Position numbers and translations under genes: made by a program. From Oxytricha trifallax (lineage: Eukaryota; Ciliophora; Spirotrichea; Sporadotrichida; Oxytrichidae), in the NCBI GenBank assembly GCA_000711775.1, contig ARYC01000264.1:1-64000 (forward strand): DNA of 64,000 nt, given 5' to 3'. Numbering within the stretch: position 1 is the stretch's first letter; each line of letters starts with the position of its first letter. Below the pieces are notes generated by a model that saw nothing but the letters and a program-made list of their open reading frames with translations, did not search any database and was not told the origin of the DNA. This document shows positions 45,056 through 55,800 of the stretch, in pieces.

Positions 45056-45769
45056 GAAATTATAATAATCATTTAAATTAGAATTTTTATTTTCAGTTGT
45101 TTATGATTTAATTATATAAAAGCATTCAAAAAATTTTTTAAACTCTACTTTAAATAAATTTAAAATGAAAATCTTTTCGAAATTATTTCAATTAAAAAGT
45201 TTACCAATAAAGTAAACTTATAAATATATGTTTACATGAAATTTTAGTTGGTATTTTTTTCATGTAACATCCAATAAATAAAGTTTTATAATAATGTATT
45301 ATTTTTTAAATAATTTCTATTTTAACAATAACTAAATAGTTAAGATTATTCTGGAACCTATAATAATACTTAGAAAAATCTGTTTTAAAATGAAAATGAG
45401 TTCTTTTTAGCAGCAGAGCATTAAAACCCCAAAACACATTCAATGATTGATAATTTATTCTAAAGGTCAATGTTTTTTTTCAATTGTTTTTTTCTATTTT
45501 GTTTTTAAGCAAATTATTAAATGTCGAATAATTTATATATCAAATTTTGGTTTATATTCAATTTATAAAACTTAAATCTCTAAGACTAATGATTATCTAG
45601 ATATTATTATAATCTTTTGAATTATAATTTTAAATTTTTCATCTTTGAAATTTAATTAAAAAATCAAGGAGATATAAGCTACTTTATGAAATAAATAATT
45701 TTGGATTACTCATTAATTATTTGAAAATATAAATATAATATCGATAAAACACCAAATTAACTTTAGACT
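45056..45769. other. Intergenic with an interstitial telomere-like run
   Basis: AT-rich spacer. At 45422-45437 the sequence AAAACCCCAAAACA matches one and a half C4A4 telomere repeats of spirotrichs. No coding support. Confidence 0.45.
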
Positions 45770-45937
45770 ATGGCAGGCATGAGCCACTTATCTCTTGTAA
45801 AATAAAAGTTAGGAACAGTTTTATCTCCAGACAATTCGTTTTCAAGAATCCCACATTCTAGCACAATCAAGAATTTGACTCTTAAGACATCATAAAATAG
45901 TCAGACACTCACTCAAAATAAGCATTAAAAACTTTGA
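45770..45937 (+). CDS. Possible orphan first coding segment
   Basis: MAGMSHLSLVKQKLGTVL, SPDNSFSRIPHSSTIKN... to TGA at 45935 (55 residues, Ser/Gln/Thr-rich). Protein-like and starts well, but very short; may be the first MDS of a gene continued elsewhere. Tail-to-tail with the minus-strand gene that follows. Confidence 0.35.
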
Positions 45938-45966
45938 TTTAGTGATTCAAATTTATTTCTTTTAAT

Positions 45967-47534
45967 TCAATAATGTAAACATAGGTCAATACTTTCTTTA
46001 TCATGATTAATATTGAATATTGATATTTACGCCAAATTTATGATTGATTCTTATGAAAACTTTCTTTAAGCGTTTTAATTCAAAGAGTTTTTGAATAGCT
46101 AAGATTGATTATAAGATTTACCTTGAAGTGGTACTATCAAATTTTACCTATTAATGTCTTCCAATTTTGCATTCATTTATTCATATCCAAGTTTATTTTT
46201 AATAAATCCATCTTGATTTAGGTGTTGTGGGGTATTCCTGAATTCATTTGAATTGCCTATATTTTTATGGTCTTCTTAAACCTGACTCAAGTTATTGTTG
46301 ATATAATGAAGACTTTTTAATGTTTGCTTGTTTTTGACTGGAAGTCTAGTTTTTAGGAAATTGTATTTGTTTTGCTTGATTCTTTCCTCTAAGTTTTTAC
46401 TAAATAAAACACTATTGAGGTTATCACATTGTACAAGTGAAGGATTGCTCAGTTAAGCACCAGTGACACTGTAATTTTAAGCTTTTAAATCTGTACTTGG
46501 CTTATTAGATTACTGAACATTATGAGGGATTTGAGCTGTTTATTAATCTGAGGGAAGTTTGGATTCTGATTTAATGTTATATTAGAGATTAACAAGTTTT
46601 GTGCTCTAGGGTGTAGAGGGAGGCAAAATTTTTCTCGGAGTCTATTAAAACTAAATATCGGGAACATTGATAAGTTTTTATTCTTTCGCTTTGAAAAGAG
46701 GTTCAAAGGCACTTTAATTTTTAGCTTAGTAATAACTGAGTTAACTTGTTCTAGGAATACTCACATCATTGCTAGAATTATGATTATAAATATACTCTAA
46801 GTTGTAACCTTGGAAATTTCCCACTGGGGATAAATTAGTTTCCATTTATTTGAAAGATTCTATTTGTGTAGAATATCTGTTTTTCTAGAGCAGCATCTAT
46901 TTATGACTTTGAACTTCGTCATCTAAATTTTTGACGAAAAAGCCTGATGAAGTAACTAAATTTTCATCAAACTTAGGGAATTGATGCTAACTTTTCCCTC
47001 TAACATGTGAATTTAACTTAAATGAGTCATCCAACTTTTTTATAGGACTAGAATTTTTAAATTTTGCTATTGACTCCTAGATCTTATTTTATTGCCCGTT
47101 TAAATTAAAAATATATGTGACTTAATAAAATTGACTAAGATTTAAAAATTAAATTGCTAGGACCAGAAACTTAATCCAGTTTCTAGTATGTAAGTACTCT
47201 ATTAAATGGAGAAACGTTGTAGTAATGTCTTAAATCCCTGACCTAAATATACTTTTAACTTTTTTGAATTACTCACCTGATTTTATTTTTAGATAAATCC
47301 ATGCTCCTTGAAATTATAACGTTAACTTTTCTTCATTAAACCTTTTTGACAGGTCTAATTAGTTTTTTTTGCAGATATTTATAATAAGTTTAGTAATTAC
47401 TCATGCGTTTTATCTTATTTCTGATCGATTACCATTGATTGAGACATCTGCTGTCTATTATTCTTTTCATTAACCAATTCTTCACTCTACATTTATTGTC
47501 TCTATTATAAAAGTTTTAATTGTTCAATTCTCAT
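45967..47534 (-). CDS. Gln/Asn/Ser-rich protein with N-terminal coiled coil
   Basis: Starts MRIEQLKLLQQRQQMQSEEL at 47534 (coiled coil). Two GT-AG introns near 47400 and 47280 connect to long low-complexity sequence: FKNSSPIKKLDDSFKLNS, PDIQFQQTPRKILPPSTPQ. A helical part follows (LEERIKQNKYNFLKTRLPVK), to TGA 45969-45967. Pro-rich SP/TP sites suggest phosphorylation. No domain recognised. The middle region (47,280-47,050) has an unclear junction. Confidence 0.55.
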
Positions 47535-48057
47535 TTTCCTTTGATAATTAATGCTGGTCTTGCGCATCAGGTCTTGATCTATAAATAATTTTATGTTTTT
47601 ATTTATATTCCATGATGAATGGGATTACCCTTTGGAGATTATAAATATTACTGCTCTTCCTTTTTTCTTATCATAGTATTAATTTTCATGTTTTAAATAG
47701 CATTTTAAACTCGAGCTTAGTCTATCTTATATGTGTTTAATTCAGGAGAAAAATTAAAGAGTAATGTCTCTTAATACTACAGCTATTCCATTATTATATT
47801 TATATATCCTCTTATTTTGAAATATAAATGTTTATTCCATTTTAGAAACGTTTTAGGATTTGATACATAGTGTATTTTATACGAAATTCTTTCATTTTTC
47901 ATAAGAATAGTAAAGATCCCCAAGATTGTAAAATTCCATGCTTTAAAATTACAAATAAAATTTGGTGAAAAATAAGCGAAGTTCTGTTGATAGTGTAACT
48001 TAAGCCTCAAGTCACTTAATTGCTTAAAGCAATTTGACATTCAACAGAACAAATTTA
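47535..48057. other. Divergent intergenic region
   Basis: AT-rich DNA between a minus- and a plus-strand gene; an 85-codon minus frame here is not protein-like. Confidence 0.4.
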
Positions 48058-48957
48058 ATGCAGAGAGATAAACTTCAAAGTCAAAAATTGCAAGATAGAA
48101 CAAATTTACAGGACTTTCTAGAGGTACAGAATAAACTATAACTTCCAGTTTAGCCCTAAAGTAGTATTCATCAAAATAACACTACTTCAATAGATTCCTA
48201 GAGATAGCTTTTTCATGCTAATTTCATTGACGAGTATCTCAGTGGACTCTAAAACATCGAAGATCCATTGTAATGCTAAATTCTATAGGATTAGAGTCAG
48301 GAGACTATCAATTTGCTATAGAAAGATGATATGATTCACATTGAAAATGTAGAATAAACTGATAAAGCTGTACAATTAAGCAAATTCGAAGATATTCAAA
48401 TAACCTCCAACAAGTTCTAGCCTGAGAGCAGTCAATAAATAATCATGAGAAGCTTAAAATTACAAGAAAGGAGACGGTCTAGTTAATTACTTTCTCATTT
48501 TTAAGAACTTGGAAATTAAGCAGCAAATTCCAAGCCACACTAAAACTTAAACTTCGATATAAACATCTCTAGTGAGAATGAGTTAATGCGAAAGAAACTA
48601 TCTCAGTCTTGTAATAAAATTTCAGAATAAGATAAGATTCAAGCTAAATTTTGTCATCCAATTGCCTTCAAACATAAAATGTACAATCACAATAAGAGCT
48701 ATTAGAAACGAATGATGGCTTTTATTAAAGAAATCATGTAATTGTAAAGAATTATAAATCACTATAATAATAGTGGAGCATCATAAATAGATTTATAGAA
48801 GTAAAAGTTGAGTAATGCTATACTTTAATTATAAATGATTTTATAAAAAAAATTAAAACATTTAAAAGCATGTTGGTATAGCACAAAACTTTTCCTCGAA
48901 TTGAACAACGCAGTGGCCTGTCTTTAAAAATCTCTAAGTTTTACTCATGTCGGTTGA
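48058..48957 (+). CDS. Gln-rich protein, 299 aa, unknown
   Basis: Uninterrupted frame from MQRDKLQSQKLQDRTNLQDF to TGA at 48955, with about 45 TAA/TAG codons. A possible coiled coil (RMMAFIKEIMQLQRIINHY; LQKQKLSNAILQLQMILQ) lies near the C-terminus. Final residues look less protein-like, so the end may be altered by an unseen IES. No family recognised. Confidence 0.6.
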
Positions 48958-49184
48958 TTGATTGAATCAATAAACTTCATTTTTGCACAAGTATTTAATA
49001 ATTTCCAAAAAAACTCTAAATTATGCCCTTTTAAAGCTAACCTAAATAGTAATTATAAACAATTATGATCTTTATTGATTTTTTATACATCTCTTAAAAT
49101 TTAAAACATTTGTATTACTTTTTATATTTGCTATATAAATTATAATTTATAAATAACATTAAAAATAATCCAGTTCCTTAATTG

Positions 49185-50491
49185 ATGAAGTTTCTTAAAA
49201 AGTACAATACAGAGAGTATAGCAGAGTTGAAATTTGATTAAATTAATAATTTAATAGTGACTATCTAACAATTTGATTAAAACGAATTTGAACAAGCTAT
49301 TGAAAAAGAAAAAATTGATGGTTCAGATTACAGCTAATATTTTAAGTTAGTATTCCAAGGTAAATTTATAGGTGAGTAATGAATTAGTTAAAACATGATG
49401 TTTGTTACGAATTTTTCCAGTATTAGTTTAATCATAAATTTTCCATAAAATTAAAAATAGAATGAATATTTGAAAGTGACGAGGATTGAAGATTTGATTG
49501 GCTAATCATAAATTAAATAGATAGCTTGGATTTGTATTAAATAATCAAAATCTTTATCCTGATACATATGGTAGAATAAAACTAAGACACTCATTAGACA
49601 GTCGTTGATGAACTCGTCAGAACACCAAGGTAAGTCTTGATTAAATCATAGTGAAAGAAGTTTGATAGATATAAGTATTTGCATATTCTAATTAATATCT
49701 AAATAGCATTGAAGAAGTGAAGCCAATCAAGGACTTTGTGACAACTCTTGATTAGATCTCATCAATCAAATATTTGCTTTCACAGTTAAGAGATAAGAAC
49801 ACAAACACTTATAACTTCAGATTCTTCTCAGATAGAATTATGAGACTATTAGTTGAAGAAGCTATCTCCTAAGAACCAATGATTATTGAGAAAAGGTAAG
49901 AAATTATGCTCATAAAGACATCAATTCGACAAAATTACATTAATAACCATCTTTGAATTTCATCTTGAATGATATTGAATATACCATTATAGATTCTCAC
50001 CTACAGGTACAGAGTATGATCACTATAGATTGAAGTATGATCCAGAGGAATACTGCGCAGTTACTATTATAAGAGCAGGCGATTCCATGATTAATGAAGT
50101 GATAAGTCTGCTTTAGGGCATAACAATTGGAAAAATCCTGATTTAAAGAGATGAAGAGTCAGAAGACAAGAAGCCAATCCTCTTTTATTGCAAGTTCCCT
50201 GACAATATATAGGAAAAGAAGCGCATTTTCATACTAGATCCCATGCTAGCAACTGGAGGCAGTGTGAATCTCTGCATATAAAAGCTTAAAGACCAAGGAG
50301 TCGATGAGCATAATATAACTTTCATTAATTTGGTCTCATGCGAAGAGGGCCTCAGGAAGATTCACTCACTGTTCCCTGGTGTCAGAGTCATTACTGCAGC
50401 GATTGATCCAATCTTAAATGAGAATAAATATATTGTGCCAGGTCTTGGAGATTTCGGAGATAGATACTTCGGATCAAGACTTCCCTACTGA
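49185..50491 (+). CDS. Uracil phosphoribosyltransferase (UPRT-type)
   Basis: Pyrimidine-salvage enzyme family joining uracil to PRPP. The PRPP-binding loop is clear: RIFILDPMLATGGSVNLCI, with downstream NLVSCEEGLRKIHSLFP, ITAAIDPILNENKYIVPGLG and DFGDRYFGSRLPY, the family C-terminus. The usual AGE-SM motif appears as IIRAGDSMINEV. GT-AG introns at about 49,624-49,706 and 49,897-50,000. The N-terminal extension (MKFLKKYNTESIAELKF) is unusual, and the first junction (49,370-49,440) is not resolved. Since the motif is altered, catalytic activity is not certain. Cytosolic. Confidence 0.88.
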
Positions 50492-50540
50492 GTATTAAAT
50501 AACCTTAATATAGATAATCATGACGTCATTCTGAATGAAA

Positions 50541-51047
50541 TCACGAAACTTAATAAGTATATTTAAATGTGGAATTAATTAAAAAGACTTTTAATAGACT
50601 TTTTATAGTAGAAATATTTATCGCAGTTGTTTTAATTACACTCCTCTACTTTTTATGTGTATAAGTAAAATACAATTCTTTAAATATTAACTTTTTGGCA
50701 ATTTCAGCGTAAGCAGCAGCCTCATATGGAGTATCTTGAGCTTATGCGAGCATCTTGATTTCTCTGAACAATTCCTGCGCTCTTGCCATGCTTCTAGCTT
50801 GTGTTTAAGCCATATTGCTTGGCCTTATAGTGAAACCATCATAGTGTTAAGCTCCAAGCTACACTTAGTTTGCAGGCTTGGATCCTCTTTGAATCATTGT
50901 TTTAACTTGAGCAGCATTGGTAGTGCTGGTCAGGAGGAGGGATATAACAATGAGGGAAGTACCTAAAAAGAAGGATTTCAAACCTCCTCTTCGTTATTAA
51001 GAAGCACTCATGCTAGAAGCACAGCTATTTATCTTGTTGGTCCGCAT
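50541..51047 (-). CDS. Small single-pass membrane or secreted protein
   Basis: Open frame of 168 residues from MRTNKINSCASSMSA at 51047. One hydrophobic segment at residues ~27-45 (SFFLGTSLIVISLLLTSTT) after a basic stretch fits a signal anchor or signal peptide. A Gln/Ala-rich helical part (QTQARSMARAQELFREIKM; EAAAYAEIAKK) follows. Beyond KKLIF the frame is AT-rich, and the true end may be earlier. Unknown family. Convergent with the UPRT gene (50 bp apart). Confidence 0.5.
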
Positions 51048-51598
51048 TATTTTAATATAAGCATAGAATTGACCAAATATTGCAAAAATTGTCTTTTAAT
51101 CAATGAGAAATGTGTAATTGAGCAATATATTAATTAAAGTATTTATTTGATTCTAAATCTATATTTAAAATTGCTAATTTATTATAATAGTTTACGAATA
51201 TATAGCTATTTATACTTTTATTGTGACTATTCTTCAAATTCAAAGTTGAAATAAGAAATAACTAGAATAATCAAAGTACTTTGCTTCCCACTAGGAATAC
51301 AATTTATTTGTTTGTAATTGTTAAAAACCTGATTATCAAGAGTGGAACAGACAATTTATTCGCTTTAACACCATTATTAAAGGAAATTTAAAATATTTTC
51401 ACCTGATCACATCAAAAGCAATATGATGTGCGGAAAACAAGAATTGTGTTTGTGTGCAATAAATTAATGAGGGAATATAGTGGGATTCAGAGAAGTTTAG
51501 TTAAATTGTTAACAATTACCAATATATTAGCTAACTACCATTATATAACACACTAAAAGTGGAATTAAATAGGTTTTAACCTAATTTCATTCTCATTT
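51048..51598. other. Intergenic, no gene seen
   Basis: AT-rich spacer between two minus-strand genes. Confidence 0.4.
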
Positions 51599-52705
51599 TC
51601 ATTCAGTCTCTTCAGTTTCATTGTCTTCATCATCAGCATCAGTAGTGGTGGCATCTGTGGTTGTAGTGGTATCAGTGGCTGCAGTTGAATCTGTGGTATG
51701 CTCAGTAGATGATGATGATTGCTTTGGCTCTTCTTCTTTCTTGGCATCAGTTTCTTTAGTAATAGTAGTAGTTGTCTCAGCTTTTTATTCCTCTTCTTCA
51801 TCATCAGTGTCAATCTCGGTAACTGTGGTATCATCTGACTTTGCACTACTGGTGTTAGCATGTGCGTCAGTGGCATTTTGAATAACCTCAGCTGTGGCGT
51901 TTTGCTCAACCTCGTGAACAATCTCGCTTGCCAATTTCTCAATTTCTTTCTTGGTTACTTCTACACCTTCCTCCTTAGCTTGTTCAATGAGAGCTTCTTT
52001 TATAGCTTCTTTGGCTTCATTTTCTGCTTGCTTGATTTCTTGCTTGGCTTCCTTGTCGACCACATCAGTAATGTTTGGGGTTACGTCAGGGGTGATCACT
52101 AAAGTGGTATTTGTGTTTGATGCATCGGAATCAGTTTTGGTGTCAGATTGAGGGGCATGATCGGATTTGGAGTTAGTTACAGTGGTATCTACTTCCTCAT
52201 CATCTGAATCGATATCTTCATCTTCTTCGTCGTCAGCTTCTGTTTTGTCTTCTACAATGTCTTTCTTGTCATTTTGGGTTGATGCTGAGGATTGATTAGC
52301 AGTTGATGGAGCTGCAGCTGATTCTTCAACTTCAGTCTCTTCTTCATCTTCATCATCAACATCAATCTCTTCGTCATCCTCTTCTTCTACTTCATCTTCT
52401 TCAACAACTGGAGCTTTATCATCACTCTTCTTAGTATCTTCAGCTTTAACTTCTGTTGGTTTCAAAGAAGATTCCTCCTCTTCTACTTCTTCTTCTTCTT
52501 AATCAGAGGTGTCATCAGTCTCTTCCTCATCAACTAAATCCTCATCTTCAAGATCCTCTTCATCTTCTTCTGGTGCCCATTTAGTGGAAGCAGCAGATGA
52601 CGCATGTTAAGAATAATCTGACTTAGTTGCTGCAGCTGTGTACTTACCCAGCTCCACATCAGCCATGCAGCTTTCAATCAGTGGAAGTTTATCTGAAAGT
52701 AGCAT
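51599..52705 (-). CDS. Highly acidic repetitive protein, 368 aa
   Basis: Uninterrupted frame from MLLSDKLPLIESCMADVEL to TGA 51601-51599. Over a third Asp/Glu, with runs such as VEEEDDEEIDVDDEDEEE. A helical Ala/Glu/Lys part follows (KEAIKEALIEQAKEEGVEV), then a Thr/Ser-rich end (TDTTTTTDATTTDADDEDN). GC content is higher than in neighbours because of the repeated GAT/GAA codons. Acidic proteins of this sort act as histone or Ca2+ buffers, but nothing here fixes a role. Confidence 0.7.
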
Positions 52706-52846
52706 TAATTTTTTGGCATTAAAAGAGCAATCAGAGTAAAAACCATTACGATCAGATAGTTAAACTAATTTGTTAATAAGTAAATTTGAATTTGAAAATA
52801 GATATACGCTATAATTTAAAATTAGAATAGTCAACTAACACAAAAA

Positions 52847-55800
52847 ATGTAGTCAAGTCGCTATGAGAAAGAAGCTTTCGTTGAGGAAGCTATACCTTTC
52901 ATTATTTATGACCCTGAAACTAGAAGTAAGTCATATCTAAATTTAGAAGTGCATATAACCCAATCTTTTTCAATTTAGAATTTGTATTGACGTAAGAAGC
53001 AATTGAAATTTTGAGAAATATTGATGGGCCCATTGGATTGTGTGCTGTAGCAGGAATGTATAGAACTGGAAAAAGTTATCTCCTCAATAGAATGCTTTTA
53101 AACAGATCAAGTGGATTCGGAGTTGGGCCATCCATCAATCCTTGCACTAAGGTAAGTTGAATTATTCGAATATTGATAGATATTAACTTTGTGATTTTAG
53201 GGATTATGGCTATGGGGTAAACCAGTTCCAGGAACTACTCCTGATGGAGAACCTATCAATGTTTTGATTGTAGACACTGAAGGTCTCGGTGCTCTTGATG
53301 AAGATTCAAACCATGATGTCAGAATCTTTTCACTTGCTATCTTGCTAAGCTCTTATTTCTTGTATAACAGTGTTGGAAGCATTGATGAGAGTGCATTGCA
53401 AAATTTATCATTAGTGATTAACCTTACTAAACACATTCATATCAAATCAAGAGGTGGTGATGATATTGACACTGAAGAATATGGAACCTACTTCCCATCT
53501 TTCATGTGGATAGTCAGAGATTTCACTCTTCAACTTGTCGATTAAGAAGGAGAAGCCATTTCTTCCAAGGATTACTTGGAGAAAGCTCTCGAAATTCAAA
53601 AGGGTTTCTCTGATAACGTTGAGTCTAAGAACCGTATTAGAAGACTCATGAAAAGTTTCTTCAAAGAGAGAGATTGCTGCACTATGATCAGACCTTTAAC
53701 AAATGAGGAAAATCTTTAAAATTTAACTAACATGGACCTCGATGAATTGCGACCAGAATTTATCGAACAAGTCATGACTTTGAGACGCAAAGTTATGAAC
53801 AGAATTAAGCCAAAAATGCTTAACGGTAAAAAGTTGACAGGTTAAATGATGGCTACCTTGGCTGAATCATACGTTGAGTCAATAAACAACGGAGTTGTAC
53901 CAAACATTGAAAACGCATGGTCTTACATTTGCAAGAGTGAGTGTCACAAGGCTATTGAAGAGAGCATGCAGAGATTCGAGGCTTTCTTGAGAGAATCAGT
54001 TGTCCCAAAGATTCCAATGGACGATGAAGAGCTCAAGGAGTGTTACTCAGATGCCAAGAAAGAAGCTTTAGCTTTATACAGTAAGAAAGCAGTTGGAAGC
54101 ATTGCTGATGAATACGTGAAAGAGCTCAAGAACAAAATGCAAACACTCTTCAATCAAATTAAGGATGAAAATGAGAGAGAAGCTGTGCATGCAAGTTAGA
54201 TGTTCTTACAAGAGACTTACAGTTACATTGAAAGAAGACTCAAGAATAAAGAGTTTGGCAGCTTCATGGAATATGAGAAAGACATCATGTCATTCTAACA
54301 GTACTTCTTGGAGAATGGACCTCCTGGACCAAACAGGAGAATGATTCTACTGGAGTTTTCTCAAAGAGCCATCACAGAAGCAGCTGATTTCTTCTCTAAG
54401 TCTATTATGAATGAATTGCACCTTCAATAAACTATCTAGTAAGAGCAACATAAGAATCTTGAGGCGCAACTATAAAAATCAAATAATATTTCAAAGGCTA
54501 ACAATATTTTTTATAAAAGAAATGGGGTGAGACATAATATATTGTTTGTATTTATTTTATGTTATATAATCAGTTAATTATAAAAGTATATGGATTTTTA
54601 ATTATGAGATTTATAGTAAAAATATTAACCTATAAGAACTTAAGACTGATCACATCAGAGAGAAAGATTAGTTTGAGACAAAATTAAGAATGGCCGAAGT
54701 TGAAAAAGCTGAACTCTCAGCTATAGAACAAAGTCTCAGAGAAAACCTTGATAGAATCCAGCAAGAAAAACAAAGTATAACTCTTTATTTAATATGTTAG
54801 ATTGATTTATATTTTACTGTAATGAGAGAGAACTCATGGAGCAAGCAGACAGATTAAAGAAAGAGTTCCAAAGAGAAATCGAAGATTACAAGCACAAACT
54901 TCAATCTCAAGATCAAGTTACAAACGATCTTTAAAGAAAAGTTTACCAAACAGAGAGTGAGAACGAGAAGGAATAGGCTCTGCTTGAGTAAAAGATTGAG
55001 TTCTTGGAGAGAACCATCCAGGATTATCAAAAGAAAGAGAATGAGTACTCTTCTGAGTTGAAGAAGGAGAAGAAGGATCATTAATAGTGGGCTAGGGATG
55101 TTTAAACCAAATACGAACAGCAAATCAAGAGCTTGAATGTGAAGCTTGACGAAACCACTGAAAAACTATTGCTTTTCTGTTTGTAAATTAGATAGTAATA
55201 CACTAATAACAAAAATAAGCTTCATTAACCAATTTACTTGTTCAATTTCAAAAAGCATTTTTTATAGCAATATAGGAGTTCTAATCTTCATACGAAGAAC
55301 TTGAACAAAAGTACACCTATGAAAAGCAAAAGTGGGAGGATAATCAAGCCAGTCTCAAAAACAACATGACTATGAGTCAGACCCAATACAATGAGATGCA
55401 AAGAACTATCGAGGATCTCAAGTTGAAGAACAGAACTGAAACAGAGAAGCTTCAATTTGATCTATAGGACATCAGAGAGTTCAGTAGACAAAAGGAAGAA
55501 GACCTTGAGTCTCAGTTGAAGGAGAGAGATGAGGAAATCAAGAACATGAAGAACATGTTTGAGAAGGAACTCGCTATCTTCAAGCAGAAACTCGAATTCA
55601 AGGATGTTCAAAATCAACAGATTAAGGCTCAACTTGATGAATCAAGAAAGGGCCATGAACAGATGCTTAAAGCAGTAGAAGGCAGAGCTAGGGAATCAAA
55701 CGATGGCAAAGAGACTGCCTTCAAGTAAGTTGAAGAATTAAAGGAATTGCATCAATAAGAAATGAATGAGCTCATCTAGAAATTCATTTAATTTTAAATT

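Noticed and set aside
50736-50966. Plus-strand 76-codon frame
   Set aside because: Antisense to a minus-strand frame with a hydrophobic segment and protein-like composition; no supporting features.
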